Shown piece after piece: positions 36,055 to 45,373 of a stretch of DNA of 64,000 nucleotides; the stretch's first letter is position 1; every line of letters begins with the position of its first letter. The notes beneath the pieces are model-generated. The model did no database searches and was not told the DNA's origin. It was given only the letters and a program-made list of their open reading frames with translations. The stretch is taken from NCBI RefSeq assembly GCF_004353905.1, contig NZ_SMOD01000020.1, positions 91,472-155,471 on the forward strand. The letters run 5' to 3'. Origin of the DNA: Paraburkholderia guartelaensis (lineage in GTDB: Bacteria; Pseudomonadota; Gammaproteobacteria; Burkholderiales; Burkholderiaceae). The position numbers were made by a program, and so were the translations under genes.

Positions 36055-37110
36055 ATGGGGACAACCATTCGTGACGTCGCGCAAGCCGCCAACGTGTCGA
36101 TCGGCACGGTGTCGCGCGCGTTGAAAAATCAGCCGGGCCTGTCCGAGGCCACGCGCGAGCGCATCGTCGAAGTCGCGCGTGCGCTCGGCTATGACTGCGC
36201 GCAACTGCGTCCGCGCATTCGCCGGCTCACCTTTCTGCTCCACCGCCAGCACAACAACTTCGCGGCTAGCCCGTTCTTCTCGCACGTGCTGCACGGCGTG
36301 GAAGACGCCTGCCGCGAACACGGCATCGTGCCCGCGCTGCTCACCGCCGGCCCCGCCGACGACACCGCCCAGCAGTTGCGCCTGCACGCGCCCGACGCCA
36401 TCGCCGTGGCGGGCTTCGTCGAACCGGAAATGCTCGCCGCGCTCGTCGCGCTGCAACGCCCGCTCGTGCTGATCGATCTGTGGGCGCCGGGACTGCGCTC
36501 CGTGAACATCGACAACGCGGCAGGCGCCGCCCTCGCCATGCAGCATCTGTTCGAGCTGGGACGGCGGCGCATTGCGTTCATCGGCGGCTCGCTCGCGCAC
36601 TACAGCATCGCGCAGCGCGCGCTCGGCTACCGGCGCGCGTTCTTCGAAGCGGGCCTGCTGTTCGACCCGTCGCTCGAAACGACGATAGACGGCGGGCTCG
36701 ATCCCGACACGGGCGCGTCGCTCGCCATGCAGCGTTTGATCGACACGGCGCGCGCCGCATCGCGCCCGCTGCCCGACGCTCTCTTCGCCTACAACGACGC
36801 CGCCGCGCTCGCGGCCATGCGCGTGTGCCTCGCCAATGGCCTGCGCGTGCCCGAGGACATCGCCATCATCGGTTTCGACGATATCGCGGGCGCCACACAC
36901 GCCACGCCGCCGCTCTCGACGATCGCCGTCGACAAGGAGGCACTCGGACGGCGCGGCGTCGAGCTGCTGCTCGAAGAAACGCCTGTCGCAAGCGAAATCC
37001 GGCTGCCGGTACAGCTCGTCGCGCGCGCGAGCACCCTGGGTGCGGCGTCATCGAATCTCATCGCCGCGCACGCCATCCGTCACGCGGCAAGCACGCCACA
37101 GAGCGCCTGA
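36055..37110 (+). CDS. LacI-family transcriptional regulator of the mannose operon
   Basis: This 351-residue repressor has the LacI helix-turn-helix and hinge (MGTTIRDVAQAANVSIGTVSRALKNQPGLSEATRERI, residues 1-37) followed by a periplasmic-binding-protein-like sugar-binding domain (about 58-330) that includes FDDIAGATHATPPLSTI. CCAGGA precedes the ATG. It heads a run with an AGE-family isomerase and a PfkB kinase 74 bases and more downstream, so it probably senses the sugar that these enzymes use. Confidence 0.93.
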   Translation: MGTTIRDVAQAANVSIGTVSRALKNQPGLSEATRERIVEVARALGYDCAQLRPRIRRLTFLLHRQHNNFAASPFFSHVLHGVEDACREHGIVPALLTAGPADDTAQQLRLHAPDAIAVAGFVEPEMLAALVALQRPLVLIDLWAPGLRSVNIDNAAGAALAMQHLFELGRRRIAFIGGSLAHYSIAQRALGYRRAFFEAGLLFDPSLETTIDGGLDPDTGASLAMQRLIDTARAASRPLPDALFAYNDAAALAAMRVCLANGLRVPEDIAIIGFDDIAGATHATPPLSTIAVDKEALGRRGVELLLEETPVASEIRLPVQLVARASTLGAASSNLIAAHAIRHAASTPQSA

Positions 37111-37119
37111 TGCGCTCTG

Positions 37120-37162
37120 CTGAAACACGCTGAACACACGTTGAAAACACGCTGAAGCCACG
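37120..37162 (+). repeat. Four imperfect 10-11-base tandem repeats
   Basis: Units of the form (C/T)TGAA(A/C)(A)CACG occur at 37120-37129, 37130-37140, 37141-37151 and 37152-37162. They lie between the LacI stop and the isomerase start, spaced one helical turn apart. Confidence 0.6.
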
Positions 37163-37183
37163 TCCAAGCCAGAAGAGAAAGCC

Positions 37184-38518
37184 ATGACGATGACCGCCGA
37201 CACCGCCTCCTCCGCCACCGCACAACCCGTCGCCGTACCGGGCGTCGCGAGCTTTCGCGACCGTGGCTTCCTGCTCGGCCACGTGCAGGACACGCTGCGC
37301 TTCTACGCGCCGAACGTGCTCGATCCCTCGGGCGGCTTCTTCCACTACTTCCGCGACGACGGCTCGATCTACAACGCGCACTCGCGGCACCTCGTGAGCA
37401 GCTGCCGCTACGTCTTCAACTATGCGATGGCGTATCGCGAGTTCGGCGATCCGCAGCACCTCGAATACGCGCGCCACGGCCTGCAGTTCCTGCGCGAGGG
37501 CCACTGGGACCCGCAACTGCAGGGCTACGACTGGGAGATCGACTGGCGCGACGGCAAGAAGCGTGTGCTCGACGCCACGCGCCACTGCTACGGCCTCGCG
37601 TTCGTGCTGCTCGCTTACGCGCATGCGGCGATGGCCGGCATCGAGGAAGCGCGCCCGATGATCGGCGCGACCTTCGATCTGATGGAACACCGCTTCTGGG
37701 ACGGCGCGGCGGGCCTCTACGCCGACGAGGCGAGCGCCGACTGGATCGTCTCGGGCTATCGCGGCCAGAACGCCAACATGCACACGACCGAGGCGCTGCT
37801 CGCGGCCTACGAGGCGACGGGCCATCTCGTCTATCTCGACCGCGCCGAGCGCGTCGCCTCGAACATCACGCTGCGCCAGGCGAAGCTCTCGCAAGGGCTC
37901 GTGTGGGAGCACTATCACGCAGACTGGTCGGTGGACTGGCACTACAACGAGGAAGACAGCTCGAACATCTTCCGCCCGTGGGGCTTCCAGCCGGGCCATC
38001 AAACGGAGTGGGCGAAGCTGCTCCTGCTGCTCGAACGTCACCGGCCGCTGCCCTGGCTGCTGCCGCGCGCGATCGAACTGTTCGACGCCGCCATGGCGCA
38101 CGCCTGGGACAACGATCACGGCGGCCTCTACTACGGCTTCGGCCCGGACGGCACCGTGTGCGATCACGACAAGTACTTCTGGGTGCAGGCGGAAACCTTC
38201 GCCACGGCGGCGCTGCTCGGCAAGCGCACCGGCAACGAGCGCTTCTGGGACTGGTACGACGAAATCTGGCGCTACAGCTGGGCGAATTTCGTCGATCATC
38301 GTTACGGTGCGTGGTACCGCATCCTCACTTGCGACAACCGCAAGTACAGTGACGAGAAGAGCCCCGCCGGCAAGACGGACTATCACACGATGGGCGCGTG
38401 CTACGAAGCGCTGAACGCGCTGCCCGGACGCGGCATGGCGCCGGTCGTGGGCCGCGAGGAAGCGACCGCCGCCGCTGGTGGCGCGAACGACATGACGGGC
38501 ACGAGCGGCCAGAACTAA
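37184..38518 (+). CDS. AGE-family sugar isomerase, probably D-mannose isomerase
   Basis: The 444-residue (alpha/alpha)6-barrel protein belongs to the N-acylglucosamine 2-epimerase superfamily. FFHYFRDDGSIYNAHSRHLVSSCRYVFNYA, the RHCYGLAFVLLAYAHA block, NANMHTTEALLAAYEAT and WHYNEEDSSNIFRPWGFQPGHQTEW, with its catalytic histidines, match mannose isomerase/YihS-type members that interconvert mannose and fructose. The first 20 residues are an Ala/Thr-rich extension. The ATG at 37184 follows AGAAGAGAAAG. It is followed 16 bases later by a PfkB kinase. Epimerisation of an N-acyl sugar is the alternative, but the kinase neighbour and motifs favour mannose. Confidence 0.88.
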   Translation: MTMTADTASSATAQPVAVPGVASFRDRGFLLGHVQDTLRFYAPNVLDPSGGFFHYFRDDGSIYNAHSRHLVSSCRYVFNYAMAYREFGDPQHLEYARHGLQFLREGHWDPQLQGYDWEIDWRDGKKRVLDATRHCYGLAFVLLAYAHAAMAGIEEARPMIGATFDLMEHRFWDGAAGLYADEASADWIVSGYRGQNANMHTTEALLAAYEATGHLVYLDRAERVASNITLRQAKLSQGLVWEHYHADWSVDWHYNEEDSSNIFRPWGFQPGHQTEWAKLLLLLERHRPLPWLLPRAIELFDAAMAHAWDNDHGGLYYGFGPDGTVCDHDKYFWVQAETFATAALLGKRTGNERFWDWYDEIWRYSWANFVDHRYGAWYRILTCDNRKYSDEKSPAGKTDYHTMGACYEALNALPGRGMAPVVGREEATAAAGGANDMTGTSGQN

Positions 38519-38534
38519 ACAGAGGAACACGACG

Positions 38535-39518
38535 ATGAGCACCTGCAGCACCGGCCCGGACTTTTCGTCCGGCTTCCCGGCCTTCATCTCGGCCGGCGAC
38601 ATCCTCACCGATCTCGTGCGCACCCCCGCGCCCGAAGGCACGCCGCACGCGTCGCACTCCGGCGCACCGGGCATGGACTCGCACTGGCGCGCGCATCCTG
38701 GCGGCGCGGGCTGGAACGTCGCGCGCGCAGTCGCGCGCCTCGGGCTGCCCACGGCGAGCGTGGGAGCGCTCGGCGTCGACAACTTCTCGGACGAGCTCTG
38801 GAACGCGAGCGTGGCCGCCGGTCTCGACATGCGCTTCATGCAGCGCGTGGAGCGCGCACCGCTGCTCGCGATCGTGCATCAGACGCATCCGCCCGCGTAC
38901 TACTTCATCGGCGATAACAGCGCCGACCTCGCCTTCGATCCCGCGAAGCTGCCCGAAGGCTGGCGCGCGCACGCGAAGTGGGCGCACTTCGGCTGCATCA
39001 GCCTCGTGCGCCAGCCGCTCGGCGAAACGCTCGCCACGCTCGCCGCCGAGTTGCGCGCGGCCGGCGTGAAGATCAGCTTCGATCCGAACTACCGCAACCT
39101 CATGGCGCACGGCTACGAGCCGATCCTGCGCCGCATGGCCGCGCTCGCCGATCTCATCAAGGTCTCCGACGAAGACCTGCGCATGCTGTTCGCCGGCAAG
39201 AGCGAGGCCGAAGCCATCGAAGCCGTGCGCGCGCTCAATCCTGCCGCCACGCTGCTCGTCACGCGCGGTGCGCAGGCGGCCACGCTCTATGTGGGCAACG
39301 AGGTGATCGAGGCCGCGCCGCCGCGCGTCGAAGTGGCCGATACGGTGGGTGCCGGCGACGCGTCCATCGGCGGGCTGCTGTTCAGCCTCATGAGTGCGCC
39401 ACAGCGCAACTGGCGCCAGCATCTCGCCTTCGCGCTCGCAGCGGGCGCGGCCGCGTGCCGCCGGCCCGGCGCGCATTCGCCGACGCTCGACGAAGTCGTC
39501 GCGCTGCTCGCCGACTGA
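38535..39518 (+). CDS. PfkB-family carbohydrate kinase (fructokinase-like)
   Basis: This 327-residue ribokinase-fold enzyme has the N-terminal substrate motif HPGGAGWNVARAVARLGLPTASVGALG and the C-terminal ATP/anion-hole motif DTVGAGDAS (residues 269-277), whose Asp275 is the catalytic base. It also carries FDPNYR and LVTRGAQAA. It likely phosphorylates fructose to fructose-6-phosphate, the product of the neighbouring isomerase. AGAGGAAC is the ribosome binding site. It ends the LacI-isomerase-kinase unit; no sugar transporter is present in this cluster. Confidence 0.9.
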   Translation: MSTCSTGPDFSSGFPAFISAGDILTDLVRTPAPEGTPHASHSGAPGMDSHWRAHPGGAGWNVARAVARLGLPTASVGALGVDNFSDELWNASVAAGLDMRFMQRVERAPLLAIVHQTHPPAYYFIGDNSADLAFDPAKLPEGWRAHAKWAHFGCISLVRQPLGETLATLAAELRAAGVKISFDPNYRNLMAHGYEPILRRMAALADLIKVSDEDLRMLFAGKSEAEAIEAVRALNPAATLLVTRGAQAATLYVGNEVIEAAPPRVEVADTVGAGDASIGGLLFSLMSAPQRNWRQHLAFALAAGAAACRRPGAHSPTLDEVVALLAD

Positions 39519-39728
39519 AGGCGCACGCGGCGCGCAGTCTGGCGCACCGCCTGGACACCGCGCGGCGCTGACACGAAAGCGCCGCGCCGCCGTCATATCC
39601 GTGTCCCGCAGCCGCGCGGGCAACGTGCTAGCATGGAATCTCCCTCTTGCTGCGGGTCAGGCGCGACGCTTGCGCGTCCCGATCCACGCGGCCCTTCGAG
39701 GGGAGTTTCCTTCCACGAGGAGCACGTT

Positions 39729-39950
39729 ATGGAAGACGTCAGCTACACCAAGGGGATCTACACGGCCGTCGCCTCAGTGCGGCCCATGAACGCCGGCCAG
39801 TACCAGGGCCTGGTCTCCCTGGCGCGCGACGACGGCGAGGAACTCGAAAACGCGGTGTATGAAGTCGAAGCCGCATCGGGCACGCCGGAAGAGGCTCTCG
39901 AAGAAGCCAAGGCGCTGGCACATCGCATTCTCGGCGAGCTCGAACTGTAA
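39729..39950 (+). CDS. Small conserved protein of unknown function (73 residues)
   Basis: The soluble protein starts MEDVSYTKGIYTAVASVRPM. It has a predicted beta-rich N-terminal half and a C-terminal acidic helix (TPEEALEEAKALAHRILGELEL). It has no signal peptide. ACGAGGAG precedes the ATG. Its layout (Y-x-G, short strands, then a long helix with Ala-rich heptads) resembles the products of the next gene and of 56685-56978. I recognise no domain. Composition and codon use fit the genome, so it is likely real. Confidence 0.75.
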   Translation: MEDVSYTKGIYTAVASVRPMNAGQYQGLVSLARDDGEELENAVYEVEAASGTPEEALEEAKALAHRILGELEL

Positions 39951-40018
39951 GCCGCCGCGGTGAGCCCAGTGCCCGCTCGTGGACTGCCGGCGCATTGAGA
40001 CGGGGGTGCTCTGCATGG

Positions 40019-40053
40019 GACCAGAGTAAGCGCTAACTCTGGTCGACAGGAGG
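40019..40053 (+). promoter_or_regulatory. Hairpin directly before the ribosome binding site of the next gene
   Basis: A perfect 9-bp stem (40019-40027 with 40036-40044) has an 8-base loop that includes AGCGCT. It ends four bases before AGGAGG (40048-40053), so it could tune translation or act as a 5' stabiliser. Confidence 0.5.
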
Positions 40054-40059
40054 TTAGCC

Positions 40060-40305
40060 ATGTCCGAACAGCTCTTTCTATACGGCGTCTACGCCATCCA
40101 CGTGCATCCCCTCGAACTGCAGGGCGCTCGCTGGGACGCCGAGTATCAGATCACGCATCGCGACAAGGCCGTGCAGCCGTGGGTCACGGTCGGCGGCAAC
40201 GCGGGCTTCGACGCGGCCACGCTAGCCGTGGACGCCGCACGCCGCCAGGCTATCGCCGATATCGAACACGGCGCGGGCATTCCGAAGCCGCACGGCTTTC
40301 CGTAA
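40060..40305 (+). CDS. Small conserved protein of unknown function (81 residues)
   Basis: The soluble protein starts MSEQLFLYGVYAIHVHPLELQG. Strands with WDAEYQITHRD and WVTVGGNAGF are followed by an alanine-rich helix (AATLAVDAARRQAIADIEHGAG) and a short tail KPHGFP. No signal peptide or metal motif is obvious. AGGAGG gives a strong ribosome binding site, and a hairpin lies immediately upstream. It shares layout with the preceding small gene and with 56685-56978. Function is unknown. Confidence 0.78.
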   Translation: MSEQLFLYGVYAIHVHPLELQGARWDAEYQITHRDKAVQPWVTVGGNAGFDAATLAVDAARRQAIADIEHGAGIPKPHGFP

Positions 40306-40452
40306 GCCTTTCGTTCGACGCGGTTCCTCCACTGCTCTCGTCGCGCCAGCCGTGCGCCGCGCCCTGCCGGCGTCCGTCGGCGTGTCCCCGCTTGTCCTGC
40401 CCCTGCGGCGTTGCTACGCTCTTCTTCTTACTTCAGATCCGCAGGGACCATC

Positions 40453-41478
40453 ATGACGTCCGAAACGCCGGAACGCTTCGCAAACCAGGAAGCGGCCCAG
40501 CAAGCCGAATCGGCAACCGAGGCTTCGCCCGGCGTGGACATGGACGCCTGCAAGGCCGAAACGCCCGCGGGGCCCAAGAGCAAGGCCAGGCGCGGCACGC
40601 CGCGCAAGCTGATGATCGGCACGCGCGAGGTGCTCGTCTACGGGATGCCGCAAACCTGGGGCGACTTCTATCACACGGCGCTCACCATGCGCTGGCCCAC
40701 GTTCTTTGCCTCGCTCGCGGCCCTCTTCCTGCTGATGAACGGCGTGTTCGCGTGCCTCTACCAGCTCGGCGCCGCGCCCATTGCCAACCAGTATCCGAAG
40801 GGCTTCCTCGGTGCGTTCTTCTTCAGCGTGGAGACGCTCGCCACCGTCGGCTACGGCGACATGCATCCGCAAACGCTCTACGCGCATATCGTCGCCACGT
40901 TCGAGATCTTCGTCGGCATGTCGGGCATCGCGTTGGCGACCGGCCTCGTGTTCGCGCGCTTTTCGCGCCCGCGCGCCAAGATCATGTTCGCGAGCCAGGT
41001 GGTGGTGCACCCCATCGAAGGCCGCATGACGCTGATGGCCCGCGCCGCCAACGCCCGCCAGAACGTGATCGCCGAAGCGGGCGCGAAGCTGCGGCTCATC
41101 CGCATCGAAACATCGTCGGACGGCTTCCGCGCGCGACGTATCCACGACCTCAAGCTCGTGCGCGACCAGCATCCGCTCTTCACGCTGGGCTGGAATCTCA
41201 TGCACGTGATCGACGAGTCGAGCCCGCTCTACGGCGTCACGCCCGAGATGCTGGCCGAGCAGCACGGCACGCTGCATGTCGTGATCGAGGGCTCCGACGA
41301 ATCGACCGCGCAGACCATGCAGGCGCGCTTTAGCTGGTCGGACCGCCAGATCCGCTGGGACTACCGCTACGTCGACCTGATGACCGACGCGGACGGCGTG
41401 AGCACGATGGACTACACGCACTTTCACGATGTCGTGCCGTTCGATCGGACGAAGCCCTACGCACCCCGGACAATCTGA
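40453..41478 (+). CDS. Inward-rectifier-type potassium channel, KirBac family
   Basis: This 341-residue tetrameric inner-membrane channel has two membrane helices (about residues 88-112 and 144-168) flanking a pore loop with the selectivity filter TVGYGD (131-136). The inner-helix sequence FVGMSGIALATGLVFARFSRPRAKIMFA closely resembles KirBac1.1 of Burkholderia pseudomallei. A C-terminal immunoglobulin-like cytoplasmic domain (about 175-330) includes RMTLMARAANARQNVIAEA and FTLGWNLMHVIDESSPL, typical of Kir gating domains. The first 55 residues are a hydrophilic cytosolic tail. The ATG at 40453 is chosen because CAGGGA lies just upstream. Confidence 0.95.
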   Translation: MTSETPERFANQEAAQQAESATEASPGVDMDACKAETPAGPKSKARRGTPRKLMIGTREVLVYGMPQTWGDFYHTALTMRWPTFFASLAALFLLMNGVFACLYQLGAAPIANQYPKGFLGAFFFSVETLATVGYGDMHPQTLYAHIVATFEIFVGMSGIALATGLVFARFSRPRAKIMFASQVVVHPIEGRMTLMARAANARQNVIAEAGAKLRLIRIETSSDGFRARRIHDLKLVRDQHPLFTLGWNLMHVIDESSPLYGVTPEMLAEQHGTLHVVIEGSDESTAQTMQARFSWSDRQIRWDYRYVDLMTDADGVSTMDYTHFHDVVPFDRTKPYAPRTI

Positions 41479-41691
41479 CGGATTAGCCCGAAGGCCGATC
41501 CGAACGGGCTCGCGCCGAGGCAGAGAAAATCTCTCTCCAAATTCGCCCGACGCGGGCAGGCTCTCGCGCGAATAGGCGGCAGCGCCGGAGAGTTAGCAAA
41601 AAATTTCCGTCATTGGCGAGAAAAAATAGAGTCTCTTTCGCCGCTCTTCCAGGAGAGCCACGCGAATGCAATAGAAATGGAGACTCCCCCA

Positions 41692-44600
41692 ATGACCGCG
41701 CGCCCCGCGTTCGGCGATACGTCCTCGCCGCTTGATACGCCGCCCCTCGCTGATTACAAGCTCACCGACAACCTCACCGCCACGCGCGGCCGCATCTTCC
41801 TGACCGGCACCCAGGCGCTGATCCGCCTCGCGCTCATGCAGCGCGCGCTCGACCGCGCGAATGGCCTGAACACCGCGGGCTTCATCAGCGGCTATCGCGG
41901 CTCGCCGCTCGGCATGGTCGATCAGCAGGCGTGGAAGGCGAAGAAACTGCTCGAAGCCGCCGACGTGCGCTTCTTGCCCGCCATCAACGAGGAGTTGGGC
42001 GGCACCGCGGTGCTCGGCACGCAGCGCGTGGAAGCGGACCCGGAGCGCACCGTCGAAGGCGTGTTCGCGATGTGGTACGGCAAGGGTCCGGGCGTCGATC
42101 GCGCCGGCGACGCGCTCAAGCACGGCAACGCCTATGGCTCGTCGCCGCATGGCGGCGTGCTCGTGGTGGCCGGCGACGACCACGGCTGCGTGTCGTCGTC
42201 CATGCCGCATCAGAGCGACTTCGCGTTGATGGCGTGGCACATGCCTGTCGTGAATCCGTCGAACATCGCGGACATGCTCGAATTCGGCCTGTATGGCTGG
42301 GCCCTATCGCGCTACTCGGGCGCGTGGGTGGGCTACAAGGCGATTTCGGAAACGGTGGAGTCGGGCTCGACCGTCGATCTCGATGCCATCAAGACCGACT
42401 GGCAAGCACCGGAAGGTTTCACCCCGCCGCCGGGCGGACTGCACAACCGCTGGCCCGATCTGCCGAGTCTCGCCATCGAGCAGCGCCTCGCCGCCAAGCT
42501 CGACGCCGTGCGCCACTTCGCGCGCATGAACAGCATCGACAAGTGGATCGCGCCGAGCCCGCATGCGAACGTGGGCATCGTCACCTGCGGCAAGGCGCAC
42601 CTGGACCTGATGGAAACGCTGCGCCGCCTCGATCTCACCGTCGACGACCTCGATCGCGCGGGCGTGCGCATCTACAAGGTGGGCCTGTCGTTCCCGCTGG
42701 AGATGTCGCGTATCGACGCATTCGTCTCGGGCCTCACCGACGTGCTCGTGATCGAAGAGAAGGGCCCGGTGATCGAGCAGCAGATCAAAGACTACCTCTA
42801 CAACCGCAAGGAAGGCGCGCGCCCGACGGTGATCGGCAAGCATGCCGAGGACGGCACGCTGCTGCTCTCCGAGCTTGGCGAGCTGCGTCCCTCGCGCATC
42901 CTGCCCGTGTTCGCCGCATGGCTCGCGAAGCACCGCCCCGCGCTCGACCGCCGCGAGCGCGTGGTCGATCTCGTCGCGCCGCAAATCCTCTCGAATGCCG
43001 CCGACGCCGTGCGCCGCACGCCCTACTTCTGCTCGGGCTGCCCGCACAACACGTCGACGAAGGTACCCGAAGGCTCGATCGCGCAGGCCGGCATCGGCTG
43101 CCACTTCATGGCTTCGTGGATGGAGCGCGACACCACGGGCCTGATCCAGATGGGCGGCGAAGGCGTGGACTGGGCCGCACACTCGATGTTCACGAAGATG
43201 CCGCACGTGTTCCAGAATCTCGGTGACGGCACCTACTTTCACTCAGGCATCCTTGCGATTCGCCAGGCAGTTGCGGCGAAGACCAACATCACCTACAAGA
43301 TTCTCTACAACGACGCCGTGGCGATGACGGGCGGCCAGCCCGTGGACGGCAGCATCTCCGTGCCGCAGATCGCACGCCAGGTGGAAGCCGAAGGCGTCTC
43401 GCGCTTCGTGGTGGTGAGCGACGAGACCGAGAAGTACGACGGCCATCACGGCCTGTTCCCGAAGGGCACGACGTTCCATCACCGCAGCGAACTCGATACG
43501 GTCCAGCGCGAACTGCGCGAAACGCCGGGCGTGACCGTGCTGATCTACGACCAGACCTGCGCCGCCGAAAAGCGCCGCCGCCGCAAGAAGGGTGAATTCC
43601 CCGACCCGGACAAGCGCCTCTTCATCAACGAGGAAGTGTGCGAAGGCTGCGGCGATTGCGGCGTGCAGTCGAATTGTCTTTCGGTCGAACCCGTGGAAAC
43701 GGAGCTGGGCCGCAAGCGTCGCATCGACCAGTCGTCGTGCAACAAGGACTATTCGTGCGTGAACGGCTTCTGCCCGAGCTTCGTGACCATCGAGGGCGGC
43801 AAGCTCAAGAAGGCCGCGGGCGCGACGTTCGATCCGCAGGCGCTCGCCGCGCGCGTGAACGCGCTGCCTGTTCCGGCCACGCATCTCGACAACGCGCCCT
43901 ACGACATCCTCGTGACAGGCGTGGGCGGCACCGGTGTCGTGACCGTGGGCGCGCTCATCAGCATGGCCGCGCATCTGGAAGGCAAGAGCGCTTCGGTGCT
44001 CGACTTCATGGGCTTTGCGCAGAAGGGCGGCTCGGTGCTCTCTTTCGTGCGCTTCGCGGCGACCGACGCGCTGCTCAACCAGGTGCGCATCGACACGCAG
44101 CAGGCCGACCTGCTGCTCGCCTGCGACATGGTGGTGGGCGCGAGCGCCGACGCGCTGCAAACCGTGCGGCACGACCGCACGCGCATCGTCGTGAACACGC
44201 ATGAGATTCCGAACGCGTCGTTCGTGCAGAACCCCGAAGCGAACCTGCACGCCGATGCGCTGCTCGCGAAGATGCGGCATGCGGCGACGAATGGCGCAAC
44301 ATCAGCGCAAGATCCGCTCTCGGCATGCGACGCCCAGGCGCTCGCGCAGCGTTATCTCGGCGACACGATCGGCGCGAACATCGTGATGCTCGGCTTCGCG
44401 TGGCAGCTCGGCCTCGTGCCGGTTTCGCTCGCGGCGCTCACGCGCGCCATCGAGCTGAACAACGTGGCCGTGAAGGCAAACCTGTTCGCGTTCTCCATCG
44501 GCCGCATGGCCGCCGCCGATCCTGCCGCGCTCGAAGCGCTCGACACGCAACGTGCGGCCGCCGCGAAAGCCACGGCGCGCAAGCTTACGCAAACGCTCGA

Positions 44601-45315
44601 CGAATTGATCGCCGACCGCGAAGCGCGTCTGCTCGCATATGGCGGCGCGAGCTACGTGAAGCGTTATCGCGCGCTGGTCGATACCGCACGCAACGCCGAC
44701 AAGAGCGCAGAGAAAACGCTCGCACGCGCCGTCGCGACCACGTTCTATCGGCTGCTCGCCGTGAAGGACGAATACGAAGTCGCGCGCCTGCACGCCGATC
44801 CGGCTTTCCGCGCGGCGCTCGAAGCGCAGTTCGAGGGCACGGCAGGCAGCGACTTCACCGTGAAGTTCAACCTCGCGCCGCCGCTCATCGCGCGTGAAAA
44901 GAATGGCCAGCCCCCGCGCAAGATGCAGTTCGGCCAGTGGATGTGGAGTGCGTTCGGGCTGCTGAAGAAGGGCCGCAGCGTGCGCGGCACGTGGCTCGAT
45001 CCGTTCGGCAAGACGCTGGAGCGCCGCATGGAGCGCGCACTCGCCGGCGACTACGAGGCAACGCTGCGCGGTGCGTTCGCAAGCCTCACCGCTGAAAACG
45101 CCGACGACATCGCCAAGCTCGCGAATCTGCATCAACGTGTGCGCGGCTATGGGCACGTGAAGCTTGCGAACCTCGCGGCGGTGAAACGCAGCGAGCGCGA
45201 ACTGGCGGCGCGCCTTGCCATCGACGTGAAGACGAGCGCGGCGGTACAGGAAGCACTCGCGTCGTTCAAGGGCGCGGGCGCGTTGCGCGGCATTCCGGTG
45301 GTCGTAGCGAAGTAA
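41692..45315 (+). CDS. Indolepyruvate ferredoxin oxidoreductase, fused alpha-beta subunits
   Basis: This very long protein (1207 residues) fuses the IorA- and IorB-like parts of indolepyruvate:ferredoxin oxidoreductase, which oxidatively decarboxylates aryl or branched 2-oxo acids to acyl-CoA using thiamine diphosphate and Fe-S clusters. The N-terminal pyrimidine-binding half has GFISGYRGSPLGMVDQQAW. A thiamine-binding segment with HSMFTKMPHVFQNLGDGTYFHSG and YNDAVAMTGGQPVDG follows. Ferredoxin-type cysteines occur in VCEGCGDCGVQSNCLSVEP, with three more in SSCNKDYSCVNGFCPSF. A gamma-type domain begins at DILVTGVGGTGVVTVG. The second ATG (41692) follows GGAG and is preferred over 41677. Such fused enzymes are typical of Burkholderiaceae. 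Confidence 0.94.
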   Translation: MTARPAFGDTSSPLDTPPLADYKLTDNLTATRGRIFLTGTQALIRLALMQRALDRANGLNTAGFISGYRGSPLGMVDQQAWKAKKLLEAADVRFLPAINEELGGTAVLGTQRVEADPERTVEGVFAMWYGKGPGVDRAGDALKHGNAYGSSPHGGVLVVAGDDHGCVSSSMPHQSDFALMAWHMPVVNPSNIADMLEFGLYGWALSRYSGAWVGYKAISETVESGSTVDLDAIKTDWQAPEGFTPPPGGLHNRWPDLPSLAIEQRLAAKLDAVRHFARMNSIDKWIAPSPHANVGIVTCGKAHLDLMETLRRLDLTVDDLDRAGVRIYKVGLSFPLEMSRIDAFVSGLTDVLVIEEKGPVIEQQIKDYLYNRKEGARPTVIGKHAEDGTLLLSELGELRPSRILPVFAAWLAKHRPALDRRERVVDLVAPQILSNAADAVRRTPYFCSGCPHNTSTKVPEGSIAQAGIGCHFMASWMERDTTGLIQMGGEGVDWAAHSMFTKMPHVFQNLGDGTYFHSGILAIRQAVAAKTNITYKILYNDAVAMTGGQPVDGSISVPQIARQVEAEGVSRFVVVSDETEKYDGHHGLFPKGTTFHHRSELDTVQRELRETPGVTVLIYDQTCAAEKRRRRKKGEFPDPDKRLFINEEVCEGCGDCGVQSNCLSVEPVETELGRKRRIDQSSCNKDYSCVNGFCPSFVTIEGGKLKKAAGATFDPQALAARVNALPVPATHLDNAPYDILVTGVGGTGVVTVGALISMAAHLEGKSASVLDFMGFAQKGGSVLSFVRFAATDALLNQVRIDTQQADLLLACDMVVGASADALQTVRHDRTRIVVNTHEIPNASFVQNPEANLHADALLAKMRHAATNGATSAQDPLSACDAQALAQRYLGDTIGANIVMLGFAWQLGLVPVSLAALTRAIELNNVAVKANLFAFSIGRMAAADPAALEALDTQRAAAAKATARKLTQTLDELIADREARLLAYGGASYVKRYRALVDTARNADKSAEKTLARAVATTFYRLLAVKDEYEVARLHADPAFRAALEAQFEGTAGSDFTVKFNLAPPLIAREKNGQPPRKMQFGQWMWSAFGLLKKGRSVRGTWLDPFGKTLERRMERALAGDYEATLRGAFASLTAENADDIAKLANLHQRVRGYGHVKLANLAAVKRSERELAARLAIDVKTSAAVQEALASFKGAGALRGIPVVVAK

Positions 45316-45336
45316 CGTGAAGTGAAGCTGGCAAGC

Positions 45337-45371
45337 GCGCGCCGTTCATCTGAATGGCGCGCACTTTTTTT
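45337..45371 (+). terminator. Intrinsic terminator of the oxidoreductase gene
   Basis: A 12-bp stem with one G-U pair (45337-45348 with 45351-45362) is followed by AC and T7. Confidence 0.88.
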
Positions 45372-45373
45372 GT

